Source: Litoreibacter roseus (GTDB taxonomy: Bacteria > Pseudomonadota > Alphaproteobacteria > Rhodobacterales > Rhodobacteraceae). Taken from it: DNA of 64,000 bases. Position 1 is the first letter of the stretch. Each line of letters starts with the position of its first letter. The DNA is taken from positions 620,001 through 684,000 of the forward strand of contig NZ_BLJE01000002.1 of assembly GCF_009811795.1 (NCBI RefSeq), written 5' to 3'. Shown here piece after piece: positions 55,337 through 62,922 of the stretch. The position numbers were made by a program, and so were the translations under genes. Under the pieces are notes generated by a model. The model did not search any database. It was not told the origin of the DNA and was given only the letters and a program-made list of their open reading frames with translations.

Positions 55337-55876
55337 CTATTTGATCTCGCGTTTCAGCTTGTCCATCAGCTTGGTGAGAAAGTCGATATAGCTGTCAGTG
55401 ATCAACTGCCCGTCCTCGTCAAAATGGTTTGAGGCACCACCGACCAGAACTTCCGGCCCCTGCAGGATGTTCGGTTGGAACGGCACCATTTTGAGGCGAA
55501 GGTCAAACTGCGTGCGTTCGCCGCCCGCCCGGCCAGCCGTTGCGGACATGATGGCCAGGGGTTTGTCCTGCCACGGATTGCCATCCGTCCGACTGACCCA
55601 GTCGAGCGCGTTCTTCAACACACCCGGAATGCCCTTGTTGTACTCTGGCGAGGAAATAACCACCGCATCGGCGGCCGCGATCTTGTCCGAAAGCGTTTGA
55701 ACCGCCGCGGGAATGCCCTTTTCCGCTTCGAGGTCTTCGTCGAACAACGGCAGGTTCAGGTCGCCCTCCGTGAACGTCGTCGCCTCGCCCAAGCGCGCGG
55801 CTTCCCGGATCAGCTTTGTGTTGAACGAGTCTTTGCGAAGTGAGCCGGAGATACCAAGAAGGGCATATTCTGTCAT
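55337..55876 (-). CDS. NADPH-dependent FMN reductase (ChrR/YieF-like)
   Basis: 179 aa flavodoxin-fold reductase with the FMN phosphate loop GISGSLRKDSFNTKL and the PEYNKGIPGVLKNALDWVSR motif (YNxxIPxxLKNAIDW). It reduces quinones, chromate or FMN with NADPH. It is distinct from ArsH in this window and shares only the fold. The 111-nt gap to the divergent TPP enzyme gene should hold both promoters. Confidence 0.88.
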   Translation of the reverse strand: MTEYALLGISGSLRKDSFNTKLIREAARLGEATTFTEGDLNLPLFDEDLEAEKGIPAAVQTLSDKIAAADAVVISSPEYNKGIPGVLKNALDWVSRTDGNPWQDKPLAIMSATAGRAGGERTQFDLRLKMVPFQPNILQGPEVLVGGASNHFDEDGQLITDSYIDFLTKLMDKLKREIK

Positions 55877-55987
55877 AGTGGTCGATCCTTTTTCGAGATT
55901 TCAGACAGTTAGGGCAGACGTTTCCTTTGTCATTGCAATTTGCGGAAAACGCTCGGAAAACGATGGCGAACGCAGGGAGTTGGCGCA

Positions 55988-57658
55988 ATGGGATCACGGC
56001 ACGGCGGACAAATACTGGCGGATCAGCTTGCCATTCAAGGCGTCAAACGGGTGTTTTCTGTGCCGGGTGAGAGCTTTCTGGCCGCGCTTGATGGTCTTTA
56101 TGACAGCGGCATTGAGAACGTTGTCTGCCGTCAGGAAGGCGCTGCGGCGATGATGGCAGAAGCCCATGGCAAATTGACCAACACACCGGGCGTTCTTTTT
56201 GTAACGCGTGGCCCCGGTGCCACCAATGCCTCGTCTGGCATCCATGTGGCCCGTCAGGATTCGACGCCGATGGTGGTTTTTGTAGGACAAATCGCGCGCG
56301 GTCACCGGGATCGGGAGGCGTTTCAAGAGGTCGACTACCGGGCCATGTTCGGCCCACTTGCCAAGTGGGTCACCGAGGTGGATCAAACCGCGCGATTGCC
56401 GGAATACATCGCCCGTGCGTTTTCCGTGGCCATGTCCGGTCGTCCCGGTCCGGTTGTTCTGGCGCTGCCCGAAGACATGCTGTCTGGTCACGCCGATACA
56501 CCTGATCGCCCGAAAGTGGTTCTGTCACAGGCCAAGGCGCATATGATCGATGCTGAGCGCATCGCACATGCAATGGAACAGGCGGAGCGTCCATTGGTGA
56601 TCGCGGGCGGGCCCGGTTGGTCTGTGACGGCATCAGATAACCTGGCCACGTTTGCGGCAGCCTTCGATGTGCCCGTCGCGGTCCCGTTTCGCAGGCAGGA
56701 CTACCTCGACAACAGGCACGTCTGCTACGTCGGCGATCTTGGTGTCGGGATGAACCCGGCCCTTGCGGCGAAGCTCAAGGATGCGGATTTCTTGCTGGCC
56801 TTGGGCACCCGGCTGGGGGACATCGCAACGGGCAGCTACGAATTGATGGACCCGGCGGCCACGGGTAAGACGATCTGCCATGTGCACCCCGAACCAGAGA
56901 TGCCGGGTCTGGTGTACCACGCGGACATTCCAATCACAGCGAATGCGTCTGCGGTGCTGACCGAACTGACCGCGCTTAGCCCATCGCAAAAAGTGTCGTG
57001 GGCGAAATGGAGGGCAGGCGCGCGGGCGGCCTATGAGACGTGGCAAGCCCCGCAAGAAACCCCCGGCTCGGTAAAAATGGAACAGGTGATCGCCCATCTT
57101 TCAGAAACATTGCCCGAAAACGCGATCTTGACCAACGGTGCGGGAAACTACGCGGCCTTCCTGCATCGCTATTTTACGTTCAAGAAATCGAAAACCCAGC
57201 TGGCCCCGACCTCTGGCAGCATGGGCTACGGGTTTCCTGCCGCCATCGCCGCGAAATTGCAGCATCCCGATGTGCCAGTGATTTGCCTCGCGGGCGACGG
57301 GTGTTTTCAAATGACTCTGAATGAGATGTCGACCGCCATCCAGCACGGGGCGGCGGTTGTGGTGATTGTCGCCAACAACGGCAAATACGGCACGATCCGG
57401 ATGCATCAGGAAAAGACCTATCCGGGCCGGGTCAGCGGAACGGAGCTGTCAAACCCTGATTTCGCGGCGCTGGCGCGGGCCTATGGTGGCATGGGGCAGA
57501 CCGTCGAACGGACCGAGGATTTTCCCGCCGCGCTGGACAATGCGCTGGCCGCTGGAACGTTGGCCGTGATCGAGTTGAAACTTGACGACGAGGTGCTTTC
57601 GACGGGCCTCAGCCTGAGCGAAACGCGCAAACTGGGTGAGGCTGCGACCGCCTCATAG
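55988..57658 (+). CDS. Thiamine-pyrophosphate enzyme of the acetolactate synthase large-subunit type
   Basis: 556 aa from the ATG at 55988, which follows a GGGAG box. It has the N-terminal TPP-binding domain with the conserved Glu in CRQEGAAAMMAEAHG and RGPGATNASSGIHVA. The central domain and the C-terminal TPP motif GDGCFQMTLNEMSTAIQHG ... VIVANNGKYGTIRMHQ complete it. No small regulatory subunit gene (ilvH) adjoins, so it is probably not the biosynthetic AHAS; a degradative decarboxylase or sulfoacetaldehyde-type enzyme is possible. Ends overlapping the convergent CorA-like gene by 6 nt. Confidence 0.85.
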   Translation: MGSRHGGQILADQLAIQGVKRVFSVPGESFLAALDGLYDSGIENVVCRQEGAAAMMAEAHGKLTNTPGVLFVTRGPGATNASSGIHVARQDSTPMVVFVGQIARGHRDREAFQEVDYRAMFGPLAKWVTEVDQTARLPEYIARAFSVAMSGRPGPVVLALPEDMLSGHADTPDRPKVVLSQAKAHMIDAERIAHAMEQAERPLVIAGGPGWSVTASDNLATFAAAFDVPVAVPFRRQDYLDNRHVCYVGDLGVGMNPALAAKLKDADFLLALGTRLGDIATGSYELMDPAATGKTICHVHPEPEMPGLVYHADIPITANASAVLTELTALSPSQKVSWAKWRAGARAAYETWQAPQETPGSVKMEQVIAHLSETLPENAILTNGAGNYAAFLHRYFTFKKSKTQLAPTSGSMGYGFPAAIAAKLQHPDVPVICLAGDGCFQMTLNEMSTAIQHGAAVVVIVANNGKYGTIRMHQEKTYPGRVSGTELSNPDFAALARAYGGMGQTVERTEDFPAALDNALAAGTLAVIELKLDDEVLSTGLSLSETRKLGEAATAS

Positions 57659-58603
57659 CCACTTCATCCGCCGGAATAACCAGTAGAGTGCCAGCCCGAT
57701 CGCGGCTGATGTCAGGCACAACAACGCAAAGGCAAATGCCCATTCCGTTCCAGGCATGCCCGCGACATTGACCCCAAACAGCCCAGTGACAAATCCCAGC
57801 GGCAGGAAAATCGCGGCGACAACAGATAGGATATAGCTGTTGCGGCCCAGCGTCTGCGCCGCCTGAGCGTCGATGTGATCCTGCACGACCATCAACCGGT
57901 CGCGCGCGGCGTCCAGCGCCTCCACCGCTCGGGTGATCCGATCGGTGGTTCTGCGGATCGAGCCCAGCGTGTCGCCGTCCAGAAGCGGCGTGTCCAGCGC
58001 ACTCAGTTTGACCATCGCGTCCCGCTGGGGACCGACAAAACGGCGCAGCTTGATCATGCGCTGGCGCAGCCGGGCCAGATCGGATCCCATGTCAGAGGTT
58101 GGGTGAAACATTGCCTCTTCCATACCGTCGGCCTGATCTTCCAGTTCCAGAACGACCCCTTCGAGCCGATCCGTCAAACCGATCGTCAGATCATCCACAA
58201 ACGCGGCAATGGATGAGGGGGCGTTCCCCGCATCGCAGTCCTCTTTCACCGCCGAGAGGGCCATCAATTGACGCAGCCGGGTCGTTACAACCAGTCCCGG
58301 GGCAAGCCAGAGGCGCAGTGAAATCATGTCGTCAACGGACGCGCCGGGGTTCAGATTGACGCCGCGAAGATTCAACAGGATGCCGTCGCCCAACCGCTCG
58401 CATCGGGGCCGGGTCTCGGACTGGGCCAGCGCGGCGGCGGCCAGTTCCGGGATGCGATCAGCCAGCCAAGGTTCCAGATCCGGGGTGGCGAGGTCAAAAT
58501 GGACCCATCGGTAGGCTTGGCCATCGGGCGGGATATCCGCGTCGGTGACAGGTGCTGCCCGCCCGTCATCAAAGATATCAAAGCCCCACAGAAGCTCGGG
58601 CAC
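57653..58603 (-). CDS. CorA-family metal transporter, ZntB-like
   Basis: 316 aa. A large cytoplasmic N-terminal domain and long helices precede two C-terminal membrane helices. The pore motif GVN lies in FVTGLFGVNVAGMPG, next to EWAFAFALLCLTSAAIG. ZntB-type proteins move Zn2+, and CorA proteins move Mg2+; the GVN-xxGMPG form fits ZntB. It lies 2 nt after cobO on the same strand, so the two may be co-transcribed. Confidence 0.85.
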   Translation of the reverse strand: MPELLWGFDIFDDGRAAPVTDADIPPDGQAYRWVHFDLATPDLEPWLADRIPELAAAALAQSETRPRCERLGDGILLNLRGVNLNPGASVDDMISLRLWLAPGLVVTTRLRQLMALSAVKEDCDAGNAPSSIAAFVDDLTIGLTDRLEGVVLELEDQADGMEEAMFHPTSDMGSDLARLRQRMIKLRRFVGPQRDAMVKLSALDTPLLDGDTLGSIRRTTDRITRAVEALDAARDRLMVVQDHIDAQAAQTLGRNSYILSVVAAIFLPLGFVTGLFGVNVAGMPGTEWAFAFALLCLTSAAIGLALYWLFRRMKWL

Positions 58604-58605
58604 GC

Positions 58606-59214
58606 CTAGAATTCCACCCCGATCTGTGCCTTGATCCCGGACCGGAACGGATGTTTTACAAGCTCCATCTCAGTGACCAAATCAGCGATCTCGATCAATT
58701 CTTCCTTGGCGTTGCGCCCGGTCAGAACCACATGGGTCATCTCGGGTTTTTCTTCCGTCAGGAATGTAACCACCTCGTTGATGTCGACGTAATCATAGCG
58801 CAGGGCGATGTTGATCTCATCCAGCAGAACCATCTTGTGGGCCGGGTCGCGGATCAGCTCTTTCGCCTTGGCCCACGCGGCCTGCGCCATTTCCGTATCG
58901 CGGGACTTGTCCTGCGTTTCCCATGTGAAGCCTTCGCCCATTGTATGGAAGCTACAGGTTTCGGTGAACTTGCTCAGGATCAGGTCCCGTTCCCCGGTGC
59001 TCATCCCGCCTTTGATGAATTGGACGACCGCGCATTTCATGTCATGGGCGATGCAGCGGAAGATCATCCCGAACGCGGCCGAGCTTTTACCCTTTCCTTT
59101 GCCCGAATGGACGATGATTAAACCCTTCTCGTCGGTTTTGGTCGCCATGATCTTGTCGCGGGCGGCCTTCTTCTTCGCCATCTTAGTGGCGTGGCGTTCT
59201 GCATCATCGGTCAT
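58606..59214 (-). CDS. cobO: Cob(I)yrinic acid a,c-diamide adenosyltransferase
   Basis: 202 aa from the ATG at 59214, which has a GGAG box. It adenosylates the corrinoid in coenzyme B12 synthesis or salvage (CobO/BtuR/CobA type). It shows the P-loop HSGKGKGKSSAAFG, QFIKGGMSTGERDL and VLLDEINIALRYDYVDINEV. It belongs with the cobN fragment at the window end, about 3.7 kb further on the same strand, with the arginine-catabolic genes and lrgAB between. Confidence 0.93.
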   Translation of the reverse strand: MTDDAERHATKMAKKKAARDKIMATKTDEKGLIIVHSGKGKGKSSAAFGMIFRCIAHDMKCAVVQFIKGGMSTGERDLILSKFTETCSFHTMGEGFTWETQDKSRDTEMAQAAWAKAKELIRDPAHKMVLLDEINIALRYDYVDINEVVTFLTEEKPEMTHVVLTGRNAKEELIEIADLVTEMELVKHPFRSGIKAQIGVEF

Positions 59215-59269
59215 TCGAAGCACTCCTTTGGAACTCACTGAACCCTATCTGCGGACCGAGGGAAAGGCC

Positions 59270-59701
59270 TCACGCGCGGGCCAGCAATATGCTGGTTTCC
59301 GTATTTAACACGCCTGGGATTTCGCGCACCTCCCGCAGGATCCGGTCGAAACTTTGCAGGTCCTCCGCCTCGATCCGCGCGACCATGTCCCAAGCGCCAT
59401 TGGTCGAGTGCAATTCGATGATTTGTGCCAGATTGCGCAGGGCGCGCGTGACGGCGCGCGACATCGGTCCCTGCACAGCGATTGTCATGATCGCATGTAT
59501 CGCATCTGTGTCCCCGCTTTGAAGTTCGACTGTGAAGCGCTGGATTGTGCCGCTGGACACCAGTCGATCAAGCCGGGTTTGGATGGTGGCCCGGGCGACG
59601 CCCAAATCCGCCGCCAGCGTGGTGACGGAGGCCCGTGCATTTTGCCGAAGCGCGGCGATCAAATTGCGATCTGTCTGGTCAAGATCTATCATTTTGTCCA
59701 T
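59270..59701 (-). CDS. Lrp/AsnC-family transcriptional regulator
   Basis: 143 aa. The N-terminal helix-turn-helix (LDQTDRNLIAALRQNARASV, then ADLGVARATIQTRLDRLVSSG) is followed by the C-terminal RAM ligand domain. A start at 59692 is also possible. It is divergent from arginase and ornithine cyclodeaminase genes. By analogy with such arrangements it likely activates them in response to arginine or ornithine, which is an inference from position. A palindrome sits in the shared promoter region. Confidence 0.85.
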   Translation of the reverse strand: MDKMIDLDQTDRNLIAALRQNARASVTTLAADLGVARATIQTRLDRLVSSGTIQRFTVELQSGDTDAIHAIMTIAVQGPMSRAVTRALRNLAQIIELHSTNGAWDMVARIEAEDLQSFDRILREVREIPGVLNTETSILLARA

Positions 59702-59724
59702 TTTGCATATCACTATGATTTAAA

Positions 59725-59738
59725 CAAATGGCAATTTG
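59725..59738. promoter_or_regulatory. Candidate Lrp-type operator in the regulator/rocF gap
   Basis: CAAAT-GGCA-ATTTG, an inverted repeat with a 4-nt centre, lies between the divergent regulator and arginase genes. AsnC/Lrp proteins bind such AT-rich dyads, so this is the best candidate site. A related CAAATTG also occurs near 59763. Confidence 0.4.
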
Positions 59739-59805
59739 ATCGCTTTGTATGGATCACGAGGTTCAAATTGCAGGCTATGGTCCTCGCGAACCATCGGAGA
59801 TTTTC

Positions 59806-60738
59806 ATGAAACAGATGTCCTGCGCCTTGGTCGGCGCGCCGGTCCAATCGGGCAGCGCGACCCCCGGATGCCTTATGGGCCCGGATGCCTACAGAACTGC
59901 CGGGCTGGCGGAGGTATTGCAGACCCTTGGTCACCGTGTCACCGACCGGGGAAATGTGGCTCAGGCAGAGATCAAGGACCTGACTCATGACAACGCCGCC
60001 GTGCACCATTTGACCGACATTGTCGCTTGGGCCGACGCACTGGAGGGTGCGGCCTATGAGGCAGCGTCGGCGGTGGATATGCCGATCTTTCTGGGCGGTG
60101 ATCATGCCTTGGCCATCGGAACGGTCCCCGGTGTTGCGCGCCACGCGGCAGAGGCCGGTAAGCCGCTTTTCGTATTGTGGCTTGATGCTCACCCGGACAT
60201 TCACACGCCTGACACGACCACCAGCGGCAATCTGCATGGTACGCCCGTCGCGTACTTCCTCGGCATGGATGGGTTTGATGGCGTTTACCCGGCGCTCAAG
60301 ACCCGCGTTGCGCCGGAAAACGTCTGCATGATGGGCATCCGCTCCGTTGATCCGGCTGAAAACGCAGCACTGACCGCGCAGGGTGTCGAGGTACATGACA
60401 TGCGCGCCATTGACGAGCACGGCATTATCAAGCCGTTGCGTGCCTTTTTGGACCGGGTCCGGTCGGCTGACGGGGCCCTGCATGTCAGCCTAGACGTGGA
60501 CTTCTTGGATCCGACCATTGCGCCTGCGGTCGGCACGACGGTGCCAGGGGGCGCAACCTTCCGCGAAGCGCATCTGATCATGGAGACGCTGTGCGACAGC
60601 GGACTGGTCACCTCCCTCGATATGGTTGAACTGAACCCCTTTCTGGACGATCGCGGGCGCACTGCAAAACTGATGGTCGATCTGTGTGCAAGCCTTCTGG
60701 GCCGCACCGTTCTTGACCGCCCAACCCGGAGTTTCTGA
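59806..60738 (+). CDS. rocF: Arginase
   Basis: 310 aa from the ATG at 59806, which follows a GGAG box; longer frames cross the intergenic region. It hydrolyses arginine to ornithine and urea with two Mn2+ ions. Metal-ligand blocks are GGDHALAIG, WLDAHPDIHTPDTTTSGNLHG and DVDFLDPTIAPAVGT. Its stop shares a base with the ocd start (TGATG), so both are made together. Confidence 0.93.
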   Translation: MKQMSCALVGAPVQSGSATPGCLMGPDAYRTAGLAEVLQTLGHRVTDRGNVAQAEIKDLTHDNAAVHHLTDIVAWADALEGAAYEAASAVDMPIFLGGDHALAIGTVPGVARHAAEAGKPLFVLWLDAHPDIHTPDTTTSGNLHGTPVAYFLGMDGFDGVYPALKTRVAPENVCMMGIRSVDPAENAALTAQGVEVHDMRAIDEHGIIKPLRAFLDRVRSADGALHVSLDVDFLDPTIAPAVGTTVPGGATFREAHLIMETLCDSGLVTSLDMVELNPFLDDRGRTAKLMVDLCASLLGRTVLDRPTRSF

Positions 60739-61793
60739 TGACCGATGCCCTTGCCCCCTCCGCCTTGGCGATGGTGCCGTTTGTCAGCGTCGATGACATG
60801 CTGAAGCTTGTGAATGCCATCGGACCCGCCCGGATGATGGCCGAAATCGCGGATTACATAGAAGCTGATTTCAAACGGTGGGAACAGTTCGATAAAACAC
60901 CCCGTGTTGCCGCACATTCCGATGAGGGCGTGATTGAACTCATGCCGACCTCTGACGGGGAAACCTATGGCTTCAAGTATGTCAACGGCCACCCCGCCAA
61001 CATGGCGCGGGGGTTTCAGACCGTCACGGCGTTTGGCGTTCTGGCGCGGGTCGACAACGGCTACCCGGTGTTGCTATCGGAAATGACGATCCTGACGGCA
61101 CTGCGAACGGCCGCGACGTCGGCCATGGCCGCAGGTCATCTGGCCCCGAAGGACGCGAAAACCATGGCGATGATTGGCAACGGCGCTCAATGTGAATTCC
61201 AGGCTCTGGCGTTTCGCGAAGTTCTTGGGATCGAGACCGTACGCCTGTTCGACATCGACGGCGCGGCAACCGAGAAGGCGGCCCGCAATCTAGCCGACAG
61301 TGGTTTACGGGTCGTCTCCTGCGCTACACCGGAGGAGGCCGTGACCAGCGCCGAGATCATCACCACCTGCACGGCGGACAAGCAGTACGCCACCATCCTG
61401 ACCGATAACATGGTCGGCACCGGGGTTCATATCAACGCCATCGGTGGGGACTGCCCGGGCAAGACAGAACTGCATCGCGATATCCTCCTACGCTCTGATA
61501 TTTTCGTGGAGTATCCGCCCCAGACCCGCATTGAGGGGGAGATCCAGCAGCTGGATGCAGATCACCCGGTCACGGAACTGTGGCGGGTGGTTGTGGGCCA
61601 ACAGACCGGACGGGCCAGCGCCGATCAGATCACGCTGTTCGACAGTGTGGGCTTTGCGACGGAAGATTTTAGCGCGTTGCGATATGTCCGCGATCAGCTT
61701 GAGGGGCAGGGATGCTATCAACTGCTCGACATGCTGGCCGATCCAGATGATCCACGCGATCTGTTTGGCATGGTGATGCGGGCCGCCGGCTAA
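60738..61793 (+). CDS. ocd: Ornithine cyclodeaminase
   Basis: 351 aa. It converts ornithine to proline and ammonia with bound NAD+. It shows MPTSDGETYGFKYVNGHPAN, the Rossmann motif MIGNGAQCEFQALAF, and NAIGGDCPGKTELHRDIL, which fits the proline-forming Ocd family rather than alanine dehydrogenase. Arginase directly upstream supplies the ornithine. It ends convergent with lrgB, overlapping it by 4 nt. Confidence 0.93.
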   Translation: MTDALAPSALAMVPFVSVDDMLKLVNAIGPARMMAEIADYIEADFKRWEQFDKTPRVAAHSDEGVIELMPTSDGETYGFKYVNGHPANMARGFQTVTAFGVLARVDNGYPVLLSEMTILTALRTAATSAMAAGHLAPKDAKTMAMIGNGAQCEFQALAFREVLGIETVRLFDIDGAATEKAARNLADSGLRVVSCATPEEAVTSAEIITTCTADKQYATILTDNMVGTGVHINAIGGDCPGKTELHRDILLRSDIFVEYPPQTRIEGEIQQLDADHPVTELWRVVVGQQTGRASADQITLFDSVGFATEDFSALRYVRDQLEGQGCYQLLDMLADPDDPRDLFGMVMRAAG

Positions 61794-62497
61794 AGGAAAA
61801 GTCCTGCGATATAGGGTGCAATGAGGGCGGTCAGTAACGCGTTGAGCCCCATGCCGATACCTGCGAAAGCACCCGCAGTCTCATTGACCTGAAACGCCCG
61901 TGCGGTTCCGATCCCATGGGCCGCGACGCCAGTGGCGAACCCACGCGCGCGCCAGTCTTTCACTCGCAACAGGTTGAGCAAAGGCGTTACGACGATGGCG
62001 CCGATGATGCCGGTCAGGATGACCAGAACAGCGGTCAATGTGGGCGATCCGCCGATTTGTTCCGAGATGCCCAAGGCCACGGGCGCGGTCGTTGATTTGG
62101 GTACCAGTGACAGAAGCGTCGCGCCGTCCAGACCCATCGCCCAGCCAATGGCAACAGCACTGAGCATCGCGGTCAGCGACCCGATGAGAAGCGCTGCAAT
62201 CATAGGCAAGGCCATACGTCGCACCTGCGCCAGATTGCCGAAGAGCGGCACCGCCAGCGCAACAGTGGCAGGGCCAAGCATGAAGTGAACGAACTGGGCG
62301 CCCTCAAAATAGGTTGCGTAATCCGTTGTCGTTACGTGCAGCATCACCGCCAATAGGATGACGGCCAGCAGAACCGGGTTTGCCCAAGGTTGGCGGCCTG
62401 TCGCGCGAAAGATGCCGTCACCTATGAGGTAGGCCACCAGCGTTGCGGTCAGCCACAGCAGCGGGCCTTCTGATAGGTAGGACCAGATCTCAATCAT
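61790..62497 (-). CDS. lrgB: LrgB-family membrane protein
   Basis: 235 aa from the second ATG at 62497, preferred because it has a GAGG box 9 nt upstream; the first ATG at 62506 directly abuts that box. It has six or seven helices, with LVPKSTTAPVALGISEQIGG and GVAAHGIGTARAFQVNETAGAFAG as signatures. LrgB acts with LrgA in controlling murein hydrolase activity and membrane permeability, or as a pyruvate/glycolate-type transporter. It overlaps lrgA by 8 nt. Confidence 0.88.
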   Translation of the reverse strand: MIEIWSYLSEGPLLWLTATLVAYLIGDGIFRATGRQPWANPVLLAVILLAVMLHVTTTDYATYFEGAQFVHFMLGPATVALAVPLFGNLAQVRRMALPMIAALLIGSLTAMLSAVAIGWAMGLDGATLLSLVPKSTTAPVALGISEQIGGSPTLTAVLVILTGIIGAIVVTPLLNLLRVKDWRARGFATGVAAHGIGTARAFQVNETAGAFAGIGMGLNALLTALIAPYIAGLFL

Positions 62498-62840
62498 CGG
62501 CGTCATCCTCGCCCGCCAAAAGCGCGAAGGTCAACGCGCCCGCTGCGATGGCCAGAACGGTGCTCAGCAGAAGGGCGAGAAACAACGCGACCCCGTTTGT
62601 ACCCAGCTTGTCCAGATGCCCGATGATGCCCACCCCCGCTGGCACAAACAGCAAGGATAGATGAGACAGCAGGCCGCTGGTCGTGGGTTGGACCTCGGTC
62701 GCGGTTTTTGGCCGTGCAATCATGAGAACCAGAAACAGCGCCATCCCAAGCACCGGCCCGGGCAGCGGCAACTCGAACCCGCGGGCCAAGGCCTCCCCCA
62801 TGAGTTGGAACAGCAACAACAGCGCGATGTGGAAGATCAT
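62490..62840 (-). CDS. lrgA: CidA/LrgA-family membrane protein
   Basis: 116 aa with four predicted helices. The GFELPLPGPVLGMALFLVLM and SHLSLLFVPAGVGIIGH blocks are typical of LrgA/CidA holin-like proteins. It pairs with LrgB. It lies 82 nt after the cobN stop on the same strand, without an obvious functional link to B12. Confidence 0.88.
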   Translation of the reverse strand: MIFHIALLLLFQLMGEALARGFELPLPGPVLGMALFLVLMIARPKTATEVQPTTSGLLSHLSLLFVPAGVGIIGHLDKLGTNGVALFLALLLSTVLAIAAGALTFALLAGEDDADD

Positions 62841-62922
62841 GGCGGCCCGCCCAATGAAGAATGCTTCGACGTGGCCTTGGTATCAGGTTTTGGCGGCCTT
62901 GTCGGTGATCGGTCTCATGGCA

